A stretch of DNA of 64,000 bases from Porphyromonadaceae bacterium W3.11. GTDB taxonomy: Bacteria; Bacteroidota; Bacteroidia; Bacteroidales; Porphyromonadaceae. The stretch is taken from positions 496,001 to 560,000 of the forward strand of contig JAUISX010000001.1 in assembly GCA_030434245.1 (NCBI GenBank), written 5' to 3'. The notes beneath the pieces are model-generated. The model was not told where the DNA came from. It did not search any database and saw only the letters and a list, made by a program, of their open reading frames with translations. Below, one piece after another: positions 18,373 through 28,359 of the stretch (the first letter of the stretch is position 1; each line of letters opens with the position of its first letter). A program made the translations under genes and the position numbers.

Positions 18373-19326
18373 TTAATGTTCGGGATTTTCAATCGCAATA
18401 CCATCAGGAGCATTCGCTACCTTCACCTTCTTATTATCATCACCTACTCTGATAAGGTCAAAGCCATTTCCGTAAACACCACGTACTAAGCTTTGAGTGA
18501 TAAAGGCATTTGGATCTACTTCTTTTACCGCTCTAAAGATATCGGTACTTTCGGTTTTCTTAGCGATTACCATGACAATCTTCATCTCAGAGTGAGAATA
18601 AGCCCCTTCACCATTTAATAGGGTAACTCCTCTATTCACTTTACCGATGATAGCATCAGAGATTTCCTGATGTTTCTGGCTAATAATAAAGAATTGCATA
18701 CTCTGGCGTGCTCCATTAAGATAATAATCCACAGCTGTATTAGCGACTAAGACCTGTACAATACTGTACACTAACTTATCTGCATCCTTGAAGATAAACC
18801 AGCTAGCACTTAGTGTGATTACATCAATGTAGATCAGAGCTCTACCAATAGAAATTTGCTTGTACTTATTAATGATTGTCGCTACAATATCTGTCCCGCC
18901 AGTTGATCCATTAGCAGAAAAGACCATCCCGAGACTGATACCAATTAACACAGAGCCAAAAAGTACTGCCAATAGAGGGTCATTCTGAAGGGGCAAGCTG
19001 TCCTTAATGTTTGGTAGGACCCATGTCTCAATACCCGTGGTAGCAAAAGCGAGAACGATGACACTGAATAAGGTTCGCACCATGAATTTTAGCCCAATAA
19101 CTTTCAGTGCAACAATGACTAAAATAATGTTGATGACGTTATACGGCACAGAGAAAGGGATATTTAACCCCCAACTAATAACAGAAGAGATACCTGCTAA
19201 TCCACCACTAGTAATCTCATTACTATAGATAAAGCCAAAATAGGCTATCAGGTAAATAATCAAGGCGACAATTATCGTGAAATAATCCTTTACCTCACGC
19301 CACATATTCTTTTGTTCCATACGCAA
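18373..19326 (-). CDS. YitT-family membrane protein with DUF2179 domain
   Basis: 317 residues with five or six membrane segments in the first two thirds (for example IIVALIIYLIAYFGFIY and LLAVLFGSVLIGISLGMVF) and the FSANGSTGGTDIVATIINKY motif of the YitT family. A cytoplasmic DUF2179 domain follows (about 235-300), containing GVTLLNGEGAYSHSEMKIVM. Function of the family is not established; transport has been suggested. The gene is 29 bp after leuS and 22 bp before rdgB. Confidence 0.88.
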   Translation of the reverse strand: MRMEQKNMWREVKDYFTIIVALIIYLIAYFGFIYSNEITSGGLAGISSVISWGLNIPFSVPYNVINIILVIVALKVIGLKFMVRTLFSVIVLAFATTGIETWVLPNIKDSLPLQNDPLLAVLFGSVLIGISLGMVFSANGSTGGTDIVATIINKYKQISIGRALIYIDVITLSASWFIFKDADKLVYSIVQVLVANTAVDYYLNGARQSMQFFIISQKHQEISDAIIGKVNRGVTLLNGEGAYSHSEMKIVMVIAKKTESTDIFRAVKEVDPNAFITQSLVRGVYGNGFDLIRVGDDNKKVKVANAPDGIAIENPEH

Positions 19327-19355
19327 ATGATATATTTAAAATAATGTTTGTTCCG

Positions 19356-22148
19356 TTACTTGCTAACAACAATGTTAACTATTCGACCCGGTACTACGAT
19401 GATCTTCTTTATCTCTTTCCCAGCAAGATGTTTCTGAACGTCCTCATTGGCCAAAACTTGCTCTTCAATAGCTTTTGGCTGAAGCTCGGCGGCCAACTTC
19501 ATCTGGACTCTCACTTTTCCATTGAAGGAGATAGGATAGTTAATCTCACTCTCCTTAAGGTAGGCATCATTATGTTTAGGATAGGCTTGATCTACCACGC
19601 TATCATTATGACCTAGTAACGACCAGAGCTCTTCAGCTAAGTGAGGTGCAAATGGTGATAGGAGCACGGTAAAGTCTTCTAGTATCTCTCTCTTATTACA
19701 CTTAAGAGCCACCAATTCATTACAGCATATCATGAAAGCACTCACACAGGTATTGAAGCTGTACTGCTCCAAGCTCTGATTGACTTTCATTATAGCAGTA
19801 TGCATCACTTTCAACTCCTCTGGTGTCGCTTTATCATCAGAAATACTAAGATTGTCTTGGGCATCAAAGAATAGCCCATAAACCCTTCTTAAGAATCTAA
19901 ATACTCCATCGATTCCATTAGTGTCCCATGGCTTAGATTGCTCCAATGGGCCTAAGAACATCTCATAAACTCTTAGAGTATCAGCACCATACTCTTCGAT
20001 AATGTCATCTGGATTAACCACATTCAGATAACTTTTGCTCATCTTTTCTACGGCACTTCCGCAGATATAACTGCCATCGTCCTCAAGGATGAATTCAGCA
20101 TTCTCTCTATCAGGTTGTGATAGTTTGAAGCCTTCGATATCTAACTTATCATTATGGACCAGCTGTACATGGACGTGTATAGGCTGTACATCGTACTCAT
20201 CTTTCTTACCAAGAGTCACGTACTTGTCCGTACCTTTTATTCGATAGACAAAGCTAGAGACCCCCTGGATCATACCTTGATTAATCATCTTTTTGAATGG
20301 CTCGTCCTCGCAAACAACACCTATGTCATAGAGGAACATATTCCAAAAACGACTATAAATCAAGTGCCCAGTTGCGTGTTCTGAACCGCCAAAATATACG
20401 TCCACATTACGCCAATACTCATTTTTCTCCTTACCCACTAACGCCTCACTATTGCGAGGGTCCATGTAACGAATGAAGTATGCTGAACTACCAGCGAAAC
20501 CAGGCATCGTATTGAGTTCAAGTGGATAGCTCTCTTTTGTCACCCAGTTCTTAGCACGCCCTAGAGGTGGCTCACCGCTCTCTGTTGGTAAAAATTTATC
20601 TATCTCTGGTAAATGTAATGGCAATTCACTCTCATCAAGAGTATAAGGCATACCATCTTTATAGTATATAGGGAAGGGCTCTCCCCAATATCTCTGACGA
20701 CTAAAAATGGCATCTCTTAACCTATAATTAACTTGACGCTTACCGATGCCCTTTTCCCTAAGGTAATCAATCATCTTATAGATAGCATCCTTGACCTTCA
20801 TGCCGTTAAGAAAACCCGAGTTAATCATGATCCCCTCGTGACTATCCAAGGCTTCCTTCCATGTCATAGGATCCCCAAAGTCCTCTACGCCTTTAGGTTG
20901 GACCACAGGAGTAATAGGCAATTCAAAGTGCTGAGCAAAAGCTAAGTCTCTACCGTCATGAGCTGGGACTGCCATTACAGCTCCAGTACCATATCCAGCC
21001 AATACATAATCACTGATCCATATAGGAAGTTCGGCTCCTGTAATTGGATGAATGGCATAACCTCCACTGAAAACACCCGAAACGGAATGATCTATCATGC
21101 GTTCACGTTCGGTCCTCTTTTTAGTCCTATCTAAGTAAGCTGATACAGCTTCCTTTTGCTCATCGCTAGTGACCGCGGCTACCAATTCGCTCTCTGGTGC
21201 CAGTACCATGAAGCTCACACCAAATAGAGTGTCAGCCCTTGTGGTAAAGACCGTTATCTTTTCCTCGCTATTTTTAAGGGCAAAAGTAACCTTAGCACCG
21301 CTGGACTTTCCAATCCAGTTCCGCTGAGTCTCTTTAATAGCATTACTCCAATCTAGCTTCTTAAGCCCCTCCAGTAAGCGGTCAGCATAAGCAGAGACTC
21401 TTAATTGCCACTGCCTCATCAACTTTTGCTCTACAGGAAAGCCACCTCTCACAGAAAGCCCTTCACTGACTTCATCATTCGCCAAAACCGTACCTAAGCC
21501 AGGACACCAATTGACCATGGTTTCACCTTGATAAGCGATACGATAATTCATCAGTACCTCCTGCTGCTCACGTTCATTCATCGAGTTCCACTCATTTGCA
21601 GATAGGATTAGCTCCTCACTTTCTGCTGCGGCTAGCCCTTCTGTGCCATGCTCTTCTAGGTGCTTAACTAATTCAGCAATTGGACGGGCTTGATTGGCTT
21701 TTGTGTCGTAGTAGCTATGGAACATCTGAATGAATGCCCACTGAGTCCACTTGTAGAATTCTGGATCACAGGTCATTACTTGTCGGCTCCAATCGTAGTT
21801 AAAGCCTATATTATCCAACTGCTCACGATATCGTGCAATATTGATTTGAGTTGTTTTCTCTGGATGTTGTCCCGTCTGAATAGCATACTGCTCAGCAGGA
21901 AGGCCATAAGCATCATAGCCCATAGGATGCAATACGTTGAATCCCTTATGTCTCATATATCGGCTAACGATATCAGATGCAATATATCCCAATGGGTGCC
22001 CTACATGTAACCCAGCTCCAGATGGATAGGGAAACATATCAAGAATGTAATACTTTGGTTTATTTGGATCTTCCTTTACCTTATAGGTTTCATTCTCTAC
22101 CCAAAGAGACTGCCACTTTTTCTCGATTTCCGTGAATTTATACTCCAT
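19356..22148 (-). CDS. leuS: Leucyl-tRNA synthetase
   Basis: 930 residues. Class I signatures are HIGH-type HVGH at residues 48-51 in [14 protein letters not shown] and KMSKS near 702-706 (EKMSKSYLN). The CP1 editing domain lies between, with TTRADTLFG and AVPAHDGRD at about residue 400. It charges tRNA-Leu and removes misactivated amino acids. It is the first gene of a five-gene minus-strand operon with a clear promoter at 22194-22224. Confidence 0.97.
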   Translation of the reverse strand: MEYKFTEIEKKWQSLWVENETYKVKEDPNKPKYYILDMFPYPSGAGLHVGHPLGYIASDIVSRYMRHKGFNVLHPMGYDAYGLPAEQYAIQTGQHPEKTTQINIARYREQLDNIGFNYDWSRQVMTCDPEFYKWTQWAFIQMFHSYYDTKANQARPIAELVKHLEEHGTEGLAAAESEELILSANEWNSMNEREQQEVLMNYRIAYQGETMVNWCPGLGTVLANDEVSEGLSVRGGFPVEQKLMRQWQLRVSAYADRLLEGLKKLDWSNAIKETQRNWIGKSSGAKVTFALKNSEEKITVFTTRADTLFGVSFMVLAPESELVAAVTSDEQKEAVSAYLDRTKKRTERERMIDHSVSGVFSGGYAIHPITGAELPIWISDYVLAGYGTGAVMAVPAHDGRDLAFAQHFELPITPVVQPKGVEDFGDPMTWKEALDSHEGIMINSGFLNGMKVKDAIYKMIDYLREKGIGKRQVNYRLRDAIFSRQRYWGEPFPIYYKDGMPYTLDESELPLHLPEIDKFLPTESGEPPLGRAKNWVTKESYPLELNTMPGFAGSSAYFIRYMDPRNSEALVGKEKNEYWRNVDVYFGGSEHATGHLIYSRFWNMFLYDIGVVCEDEPFKKMINQGMIQGVSSFVYRIKGTDKYVTLGKKDEYDVQPIHVHVQLVHNDKLDIEGFKLSQPDRENAEFILEDDGSYICGSAVEKMSKSYLNVVNPDDIIEEYGADTLRVYEMFLGPLEQSKPWDTNGIDGVFRFLRRVYGLFFDAQDNLSISDDKATPEELKVMHTAIMKVNQSLEQYSFNTCVSAFMICCNELVALKCNKREILEDFTVLLSPFAPHLAEELWSLLGHNDSVVDQAYPKHNDAYLKESEINYPISFNGKVRVQMKLAAELQPKAIEEQVLANEDVQKHLAGKEIKKIIVVPGRIVNIVVSK

Positions 22149-22193
22149 GACTTCTTATATCTTAAGCAGTTTGCTTTCTTTTCATTCGACGTG

Positions 22194-22224
22194 CAAAATT
22201 ACATAAAATAAGGCTGATTCCCAA
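22194..22224 (-). promoter_or_regulatory. leuS promoter
   Basis: On the minus strand TAATTTTG (22201-22194) is the -7 element and TTG (22224-22222) the -33 element, with exactly 20 bp between. It lies about 45 bp upstream of the leuS start. Confidence 0.7.
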
Positions 22225-22556
22225 TTATTTCAACCCACTCTACCAGAGCTAATCTATTAGTAATTTTATGAGGTAGCTGATAAGTATCAAATGGACAACT
22301 TTTTGTCATAACAATGATCATTTTCACTCATTAAACATGTGGAAAACAAAGCCACACTTATTATCTTCTAATTGTAGGTACCGACTCAACAGTAAAATAA
22401 AGGGTCCTAAATATCACATCTCTCATGATGCAATATTTAGGACCTTCTAAATTAATCCAGATTATATTCCTTAGCAATTCATTACTGCAAAAGGTATAAT
22501 GTGGATCTTCTTATCCATAGACTTAATATAAATAGTCAAATAATCTCGCTTGCAGA
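22225..22556. other. Non-coding stretch between leuS and the TonB receptor gene
   Basis: No gene is supported. The region holds a hairpin of GGTCCTAAATAT (22403-22414) with ATATTTAGGACC (22433-22444), listed below. The rest is AT-rich and unremarkable. Confidence 0.6.
22403..22444 (-). terminator. Probable terminator of the TonB receptor gene at 22557-25241
   Basis: A 12-bp perfect stem is followed on the minus strand by CTTTATTTTACTG. It lies about 110 bp downstream of the stop codon, further than usual. Confidence 0.6.
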
Positions 22557-25241
22557 TTAGAACTCATAGGTCACGCCCACGTTAAAGGTAGTTCCTGGGC
22601 CATAATAGATACCATAGTTGCTCTGCGATACCACATAGGTTTTATTTAGAACATTATAAACATTTGCTCTAAAGACAAGCCCTTGACTATTTTCCAAGGT
22701 CCATCTATATGAAGCACCCAAGTCAAGCAAACCATAATTATTCAACTTATCTGACTGATATTTCTCACCTTTAGAAGCATTCGCTACAATCTTATCAATC
22801 AGCACCATGCTATAGAGATTGAAGTAATGGTTGTAGTCTGCATAAATCCTGAAACCACCCTTCTTATACTCTGTACCAAGTCCAAAGGTAGCCTGAGGTG
22901 CATCACCAACCTTAATGCCATTCATATCAACTTCAAACTTATCTGCGATCTGATTACCAGACTGCTCATCTATGATGTCGATTGGAGCCTTACCAGAATA
23001 TTTCCAATCACCATAGGTAAAGTAACCTCTAAACATCCAGTTCACGGTAGGTTGTGAGCGTACCTCTAACTCCATACCCTTGTGTACCTGACCTACATCA
23101 TACATTCTAATACCGGCATTTTGAAGATCTTCCTTTGTATTAGGTGTAGTAAAATTCCTCATTGAGTATGAAAGGAAGCGGTTTGCCCAGTTAGTGTAAT
23201 AGAAGTTTAAGTTAATGGTAGTATATCCAGGCAACTTAGCCTTGTAACCGGCCTCGATACCGAAGATTTTTTCATTCTCTACATCAATTTCACGAGGTTT
23301 GATAGTACCATACTCAAACATATTATCTAGGAATGGTTGACGAGAGTAAAAACCAGAGTTAACGAAGAACGTATGATTCTCATTTGCGTTAATTGAGAAT
23401 CCACCCTTCACGTTAAATCCTACTCTATTATATGTCTTAGAGCTCTCACCATCAGAGCTAAATCCTTCCCACTTCTTGTATGACTGGTTAGAGAGAGCAC
23501 CTTGAAAAAAGGCTGAGAACAGATTATTGTGATACTCAGCTTGGCTGAATACACCTTGGTAATTAATCCACTCACTATTATTATAAGCGATACGATCTTT
23601 CTTAGGAGCGAAGTTAAAAAGTGCTGCCCAAGGATTTGCTGCATAGGTGTTTTCGATTAGATACTGACCATTTGCATCCAGCTGATTCTTAGATCTATAA
23701 TTTACATCATCCCATCCTTTAAGACCCAGAAGATCTACCAACTGACGGAAGTGGTCACCTTTGTAAAATCTAAAGTCAGCACCAGCGTTGAATGAAAAGT
23801 TCTTCTTATTATCATATTGATAGTTAGAAACCAGTCCATACCACTGGTGATTATTAACTGAGGCTCTAATAGCAGTGCCGTTATATCCCTTGCCATAACC
23901 ACTAGCTAACTTAGCATTCTCTGTCTCCTCTATGTAATCCCAGCGAATGAGTCCAGATTCAGCATCACGTCCAATCACGTTCTTATTAGCATCTTTGATA
24001 TAGTCAGGTCCATTACCATAGGATCCTGTACCACCACCACGGCCAAATGAAGCATATACTACGGTTGATAGCGAATTCATATCATCGATATTCCAGTCCC
24101 AGTTGAAGTTCATCACAGGCTTGTGATAATAGTTTTTTCTTTCATTTAGGACCTTACCATTGTACCAACCCCAGTTAGCATTATACTTCATGCCATACTT
24201 CTCATATTTTTCCTCTGGGATAGCATAATGTTGATTGTGCCACTGAGGTGCACCGAACACGAGGAAGTTAAACAAGTGATCACCTGCACTTTTACCAATA
24301 GAAAGGAAGTAATTCTGTCCAGCTCCCTGAGTAGCATCATTCCACTTACGGCCACCATACCATGCATCGACGAGGACAGAAACACCCCATCCACTATCCA
24401 TCAAGCCAGTATTATAAGCGACAGTACCCTTATAATAATTGCCATAACCTGCAAGAGCACGAACAAACCCACCCTTATTTAGATCAGTAGCCTTAGTAAT
24501 GATATTGATGGTACCACCTACGGAAGAGATCGCCAACTTTGATGATCCCAGACCACGCTGAACATCAATCACATTAGCAATATCAGAGATACCAGCCCAG
24601 TTAGACCAATACATCTTTCCATCTTCCATTCCATTGATAGGCTGTCCATTAAGCAAGAATGCAGTATTGGATTGGTCAAAACCACGAAGGAACATATTAC
24701 TATCTCCATAACCACCTGCCTGATTTGACACATAGACATTAGGTGTATTCTTCAGTATTTCAGGAAATTCCACATTACCGACAGCTTTGGTTTTGATTTC
24801 CAAAGATCCTACAATGGTTGAAGCAATAGGAGTAACACGGTCTGACGCAAGGTCAATAACCCCTTTTCCAACGACCACAACTTCGCTCAACAACTCAGAA
24901 TCAGGGTAAAGTAGGATTTTACCAAAATCATGGTTTTCTGCTGATGCATCATAAGCGATCTCTAGATCATTATACCCTAAGTAAGAGATACGTAGCGTAC
25001 CTTTACCAGATAGAGTTATTTTAAAGAGACCATCCACATTAGTAGTGGCTCCATTTTTGGGATTCTTAGTATCCAAAATGGTAGCACCCATTAATGTCAG
25101 ATTGGTCTCAGCATCAACTACTTTTCCTTTAAAAGTCGTTTGTGCAATGGCGTATGATCCAGTAAGGAACATAACAAACATAACAAGCCATACTTTTTGA
25201 AGACCTGTCCTAAGCAAAGAGCTTTTTTTTAGTTTCATCAT
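22557..25241 (-). CDS. TonB-dependent outer-membrane receptor with N-terminal carboxypeptidase-like domain
   Basis: About 894 residues. Signal peptide ending YAIAQ, then a CarboxypepD_reg-like beta-sandwich (FKGKVVDAETNLTLMGATIL), a plug domain (VVVVGKGVIDLASD; FLRGFDQSNTAFLLNGQPIN; VIDVQRGLGSSKLAISSVGG) and a large barrel ending VGVTYEF. No SusD partner is adjacent, so it is not a classical SusCD pair and the ligand is unknown. The frame extends to 25262; the start at 25241 (or 25238) is preferred because it gives a compact lysine-rich signal peptide. It has its own promoter and is divergent from serB. Confidence 0.88.
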   Translation of the reverse strand: MMKLKKSSLLRTGLQKVWLVMFVMFLTGSYAIAQTTFKGKVVDAETNLTLMGATILDTKNPKNGATTNVDGLFKITLSGKGTLRISYLGYNDLEIAYDASAENHDFGKILLYPDSELLSEVVVVGKGVIDLASDRVTPIASTIVGSLEIKTKAVGNVEFPEILKNTPNVYVSNQAGGYGDSNMFLRGFDQSNTAFLLNGQPINGMEDGKMYWSNWAGISDIANVIDVQRGLGSSKLAISSVGGTINIITKATDLNKGGFVRALAGYGNYYKGTVAYNTGLMDSGWGVSVLVDAWYGGRKWNDATQGAGQNYFLSIGKSAGDHLFNFLVFGAPQWHNQHYAIPEEKYEKYGMKYNANWGWYNGKVLNERKNYYHKPVMNFNWDWNIDDMNSLSTVVYASFGRGGGTGSYGNGPDYIKDANKNVIGRDAESGLIRWDYIEETENAKLASGYGKGYNGTAIRASVNNHQWYGLVSNYQYDNKKNFSFNAGADFRFYKGDHFRQLVDLLGLKGWDDVNYRSKNQLDANGQYLIENTYAANPWAALFNFAPKKDRIAYNNSEWINYQGVFSQAEYHNNLFSAFFQGALSNQSYKKWEGFSSDGESSKTYNRVGFNVKGGFSINANENHTFFVNSGFYSRQPFLDNMFEYGTIKPREIDVENEKIFGIEAGYKAKLPGYTTINLNFYYTNWANRFLSYSMRNFTTPNTKEDLQNAGIRMYDVGQVHKGMELEVRSQPTVNWMFRGYFTYGDWKYSGKAPIDIIDEQSGNQIADKFEVDMNGIKVGDAPQATFGLGTEYKKGGFRIYADYNHYFNLYSMVLIDKIVANASKGEKYQSDKLNNYGLLDLGASYRWTLENSQGLVFRANVYNVLNKTYVVSQSNYGIYYGPGTTFNVGVTYEF

Positions 25242-25313
25242 CTTAAAAACAATGTTATACAAATAATTACTTTAATTATCGTCTTGAAAACACTACAGTT
25301 TTTCTACACGGTG

Positions 25314-25346
25314 CAAATATAAACAATTGTTAACATATTAGAGCAA
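25314..25346 (-). promoter_or_regulatory. Promoter of the TonB receptor gene
   Basis: On the minus strand TATATTTG (25321-25314) matches TAnnTTTG, with TTG (25346-25344) 22 bp upstream. It lies about 70 bp before the start codon. Confidence 0.55.
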
Positions 25347-25492
25347 TCCAAGAAATTAATTTTCACTTACGTTTATGTCACGATAGCATTAACGTGAACA
25401 AAATAAAAATCGAAAAGCATAAATCATAGTGCAAAACATACAAATATGTACATTGACCACTCCTGCACATAGACATATTCATTCGGGGTATC

Positions 25493-25523
25493 TTTGACTC
25501 TATGCAAAGTTTTTGTATTTTTG
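25493..25523 (+). promoter_or_regulatory. Promoter of serB operon
   Basis: TTTG (25493-25496) and TATTTTTG (25516-25523) are separated by 19 bp, matching the Bacteroidota -33/-7 consensus. They lie about 60 bp upstream of the serB start. Confidence 0.7.
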
Positions 25524-25580
25524 CATATTAGTATTATTCTTTAGAGATATATTCTAAAGACCACTCACAGGAAATGTTAT

Positions 25581-26837
25581 ATGAGTACATTCATTCCAAA
25601 GAACGACAGAGAAATTATTCTAGCAGTATTTAACGGCATGGACCGCCCTGGTATTTCAGCTGCAATCACCAACGTATTAGCAAGGCATGACGTTACTATT
25701 CTTGATATTGGTCAAGCAGATATACACAAACACCTTACCCTTGGGATATTATTTTGTGCCAAGTCACAAGTTAATGGACTTATCCTTAAAGAACTTCTAT
25801 TCAAGGCTAATGAACTAGGGATCACCGTAACCTTCCGCCCAGTAGATGCTGAAGGTTATTCACAATGGGTCAGTGCTCAGGGTAAAAATAAATATATCGT
25901 GACTCTACTTGCTAAAGCGGTTACCGCTGAGATGGTGGCAGCCGTGACCAATGAGGTAGCAGCACAAGGGATGAATATTGATGCCTTAGATCGATTGACA
26001 GGCCGTATCCCTCTCATTGAACAAGAACGCGTCCCTAAAGCCAGTATAGAAATTTCCGTTAGAGGGACTCCGATAGACAGAGAGGAACTTCAGCGTAAAT
26101 TCATGGAGATAGCAGACAAATATAGCATTGATATTTCTTTCCAACAGGATAGTATGTTCCGTCGTATGCGTCGCTTGATTTGCTTTGATATGGACTCAAC
26201 ACTTATCCGGACAGAGGTAATTGATGAACTAGCCGAAAGAGCTGGGGTCGGTGCTGAAGTAAAAGCTATTACAGAGAGTGCTATGCGTGGAGAGATTGAC
26301 TTCACAGAGAGCTTTACTCAGAGATGTGCGTTACTTAAGGGGCTAGATGTCCGTGTCATGAAAGAGATTGCCGAAAACCTTCCAATCATGGATGGTTTAG
26401 AGCGAACCATGAAGATCCTAAAGAAAGTTGGATTCAAGGTGGGTATCCTCAGCGGGGGATTCACTTATTTCGGTAAATACCTACAGGATCGTTTCGGCTT
26501 TGACTATGTCTATGCCAATGAACTTGAGATAGATAGCGATGGTAAATTAACAGGTCGCTACATTGGAGAGGTCGTTGATGGTCGTCGCAAGGCAGAATTA
26601 CTTAAGCTTATCGCTCAGGTTGAGAAGGTGGATATACGCCAGACCGTAGCTGTCGGTGACGGAGCCAATGACTTACCTATGCTTACTACTGCTGGACTTG
26701 GGATCGCATTCCATGCCAAGCCAAAAGTGAAAGAAAATGCTAAGCAATCTATCACAACTATGGGATTGGATGGAATCCTTTACTTCCTAGGATACAAGGA
26801 TTCTCAATTGGATGAAATCGAATTTTCAAGCTTCTAA
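25581..26837 (+). CDS. serB: Phosphoserine phosphatase with N-terminal ACT domains
   Basis: 418-residue HAD-family enzyme for the last step of serine synthesis. Residues 1-185 form two ACT-like regulatory domains (starting REIILAVFNGMDRPGISAAI). The catalytic part begins with CFDMDSTLIRTEVIDELA near residue 202, the DxDST nucleophile motif. It continues with GILSGGFTYFGKYL and AVGDGANDLPMLTTAGLGIA for phosphate and Mg2+ binding. The long two-ACT form is common in Bacteroidota. It is the first gene of a four-gene operon. Confidence 0.95.
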   Translation: MSTFIPKNDREIILAVFNGMDRPGISAAITNVLARHDVTILDIGQADIHKHLTLGILFCAKSQVNGLILKELLFKANELGITVTFRPVDAEGYSQWVSAQGKNKYIVTLLAKAVTAEMVAAVTNEVAAQGMNIDALDRLTGRIPLIEQERVPKASIEISVRGTPIDREELQRKFMEIADKYSIDISFQQDSMFRRMRRLICFDMDSTLIRTEVIDELAERAGVGAEVKAITESAMRGEIDFTESFTQRCALLKGLDVRVMKEIAENLPIMDGLERTMKILKKVGFKVGILSGGFTYFGKYLQDRFGFDYVYANELEIDSDGKLTGRYIGEVVDGRRKAELLKLIAQVEKVDIRQTVAVGDGANDLPMLTTAGLGIAFHAKPKVKENAKQSITTMGLDGILYFLGYKDSQLDEIEFSSF

Positions 26838-26849
26838 AATGATTACACA

Positions 26850-27146
26850 ATGATCCATCACATCGTTCTTTTCAAACTCTCGCTTGAAGGCGAAGCGAAG
26901 CAAAGTCAAATAGCTCTGATTAAGGAGCAGCTTGAGGCACTTCCTAATGTTATTGATGAGCTGAAAGAAATTAAGGTAAGCACCAATATCAATGAGCAAG
27001 AGGAGTATGACTTCATGCTACTGGCTGTGTTAGAGGAAAAAGCACACATAGACCTCTATGCTAAGCATCCTCAACACCAGCAGATACTCGTTGATCACAT
27101 CAAGCCATACTTAGAAAAACGTGCCTGTGTAGATATTATTGTGTAA
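26850..27146 (+). CDS. Dabb-family (stress-responsive A/B barrel) protein
   Basis: 98-residue single-domain protein beginning MIHHIVLFKL, with the ferredoxin-like dimeric alpha-beta barrel pattern and a C-terminal HPQHQQILVDHIKPYLEKRA. Members of this family are small dimers of varied or unknown function. It starts 12 bp after serB and is presumably cotranscribed; no enzymatic role can be given. Confidence 0.8.
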   Translation: MIHHIVLFKLSLEGEAKQSQIALIKEQLEALPNVIDELKEIKVSTNINEQEEYDFMLLAVLEEKAHIDLYAKHPQHQQILVDHIKPYLEKRACVDIIV

Positions 27147-27157
27147 TAGTTAGCACA

Positions 27158-27712
27158 ATGCTTCATAAGATAAATAAAGAGCCTTTGGACTGTAGCGATC
27201 ATTCTGTTAGCTACACTCCAGAGGCTCTCTTGGATATAGCCTACTTCACCTCACCTCTCGGAATCGTCATCTGCTATTTTTCGCCCGAAGGTCATCTCAC
27301 TCAATGCAGACCGATTGAGATGGACGAAGCCCCTAGCCAGCTGGAAAAATGTCTGCAACAAAGTCTCTCTAAGCACCCAACCTTAGCTAATGCACTATGG
27401 ACGTGCACACCTCCACCCGCTGAATACGCCCCAGTCATGCCCCACGTAAGATGGGCCCCACATTTTTGGGAACTCCTCGCTCAGGTGCCTTTTGGCACTA
27501 CACTTTCGTACGGGGAGTTAGCTCAGCTGAATGGTCTAAATAAAAATCAATCTAGGGCTATTGGCCGATTGTTAGGCACCAATCCCATCATTATCCTCTA
27601 TCCATGTCATCGTATCATCCGATCAAATGGCGAATTGGGTGGCTATAGATGGGGCCTTGAACGAAAAGAAGCCCTTCTACAATATGAGGCATCTAATAGC
27701 GGTCTAGGATGA
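27158..27712 (+). CDS. ogt: Methylated-DNA--protein-cysteine methyltransferase
   Basis: 184 residues. The C-terminal half is the Ada/Ogt methyltransferase domain, with PFGTTLSYGELAQL and the active-site motif YPCHRIIRSNGELGGYRWG; Cys150 accepts the alkyl group from O6-methylguanine. The N-terminal domain is short and divergent. It is a suicide DNA-repair protein, located between the Dabb gene and yraN with gaps of 11 and 7 bp. Confidence 0.92.
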   Translation: MLHKINKEPLDCSDHSVSYTPEALLDIAYFTSPLGIVICYFSPEGHLTQCRPIEMDEAPSQLEKCLQQSLSKHPTLANALWTCTPPPAEYAPVMPHVRWAPHFWELLAQVPFGTTLSYGELAQLNGLNKNQSRAIGRLLGTNPIIILYPCHRIIRSNGELGGYRWGLERKEALLQYEASNSGLG

Positions 27713-27719
27713 GTTACAA

Positions 27720-28112
27720 ATGAATCTGACGATACTAAATACTGACGGACATATGATGGAGCAGATGGTTGCAGATCTGCTTAGACGTTCTGGATTTATC
27801 ATCATTGATCAAAACTACAAAGTAGGTCATCTGGAGATAGACCTCATAGCCATGGAGGGGGAAACACTCTGCTTCATAGAAGTAAAATCTCGTGCCAAGC
27901 CCATCAGGCTTGAAGAGGTGGATGAAATCATTTCGGCAAAACAGAGAGAACATATCACCACAGTAGCTGACATTTTTTGCCGAAATACCAATAGGCTACA
28001 ATACAAAAAGGTAAGATTTGATTACGCCTTGGTATACGTCCCCCAAAATGAGCCCCCTCGGGTTCAGTACATCCGTGACGCGTTCACGCCGACCCACCCA
28101 GATTTACAATAG
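27720..28112 (+). CDS. YraN-family (UPF0102) endonuclease-like protein
   Basis: 130-residue protein with the restriction-endonuclease-like fold of UPF0102: a GFIIIDQNYKVGHLEIDLIA segment, then ETLCFIEVKSRAK, giving the E/D...EVK catalytic pattern. Family members are small nuclease-like proteins whose biological substrate is unsettled. Last gene of the serB operon; a palindromic hairpin follows about 80 bp downstream. Confidence 0.9.
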   Translation: MNLTILNTDGHMMEQMVADLLRRSGFIIIDQNYKVGHLEIDLIAMEGETLCFIEVKSRAKPIRLEEVDEIISAKQREHITTVADIFCRNTNRLQYKKVRFDYALVYVPQNEPPRVQYIRDAFTPTHPDLQ

Positions 28113-28192
28113 TATCGCCTACTCTCTTCCACGATAGTCTATACTTATCTGCTGACTTTCATCTGTCGGGTGTGCCGACTGGAGATAAGTAA

Positions 28193-28228
28193 GAGGGTGC
28201 ATCAGAATAATTATTCTGACACACCCTC
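28193..28228. terminator. Convergent hairpin terminator
   Basis: GAGGGTG and CACCCTC flank a nearly continuous stem, with ATCAGAATAATTATTCTGAC in the middle forming an AT-rich palindrome. T-runs are weak on either side. It lies between yraN and the convergent lipoprotein gene. Confidence 0.55.
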
Positions 28229-28359
28229 ATCATTATTTAATGCTCATAAGTACACCGATCTGTATTTTAGATCGTCACTTCAGTTCTCTACAGTGAAAGA
28301 ACCATCTAAGCACATTCAGCGATCTGAATCATCCTTGTCATCTAGTCTATAAGTAATTA

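Noticed and set aside
22557-25241. SusC-type receptor
   Set aside because: The protein is shorter than typical SusC proteins and no SusD-like lipoprotein gene follows; the neighbouring gene on that side is leuS.
28170-28352. 60-codon plus-strand frame after yraN
   Set aside because: It runs through the convergent hairpin terminator and has no initiation signal or recognisable homology.
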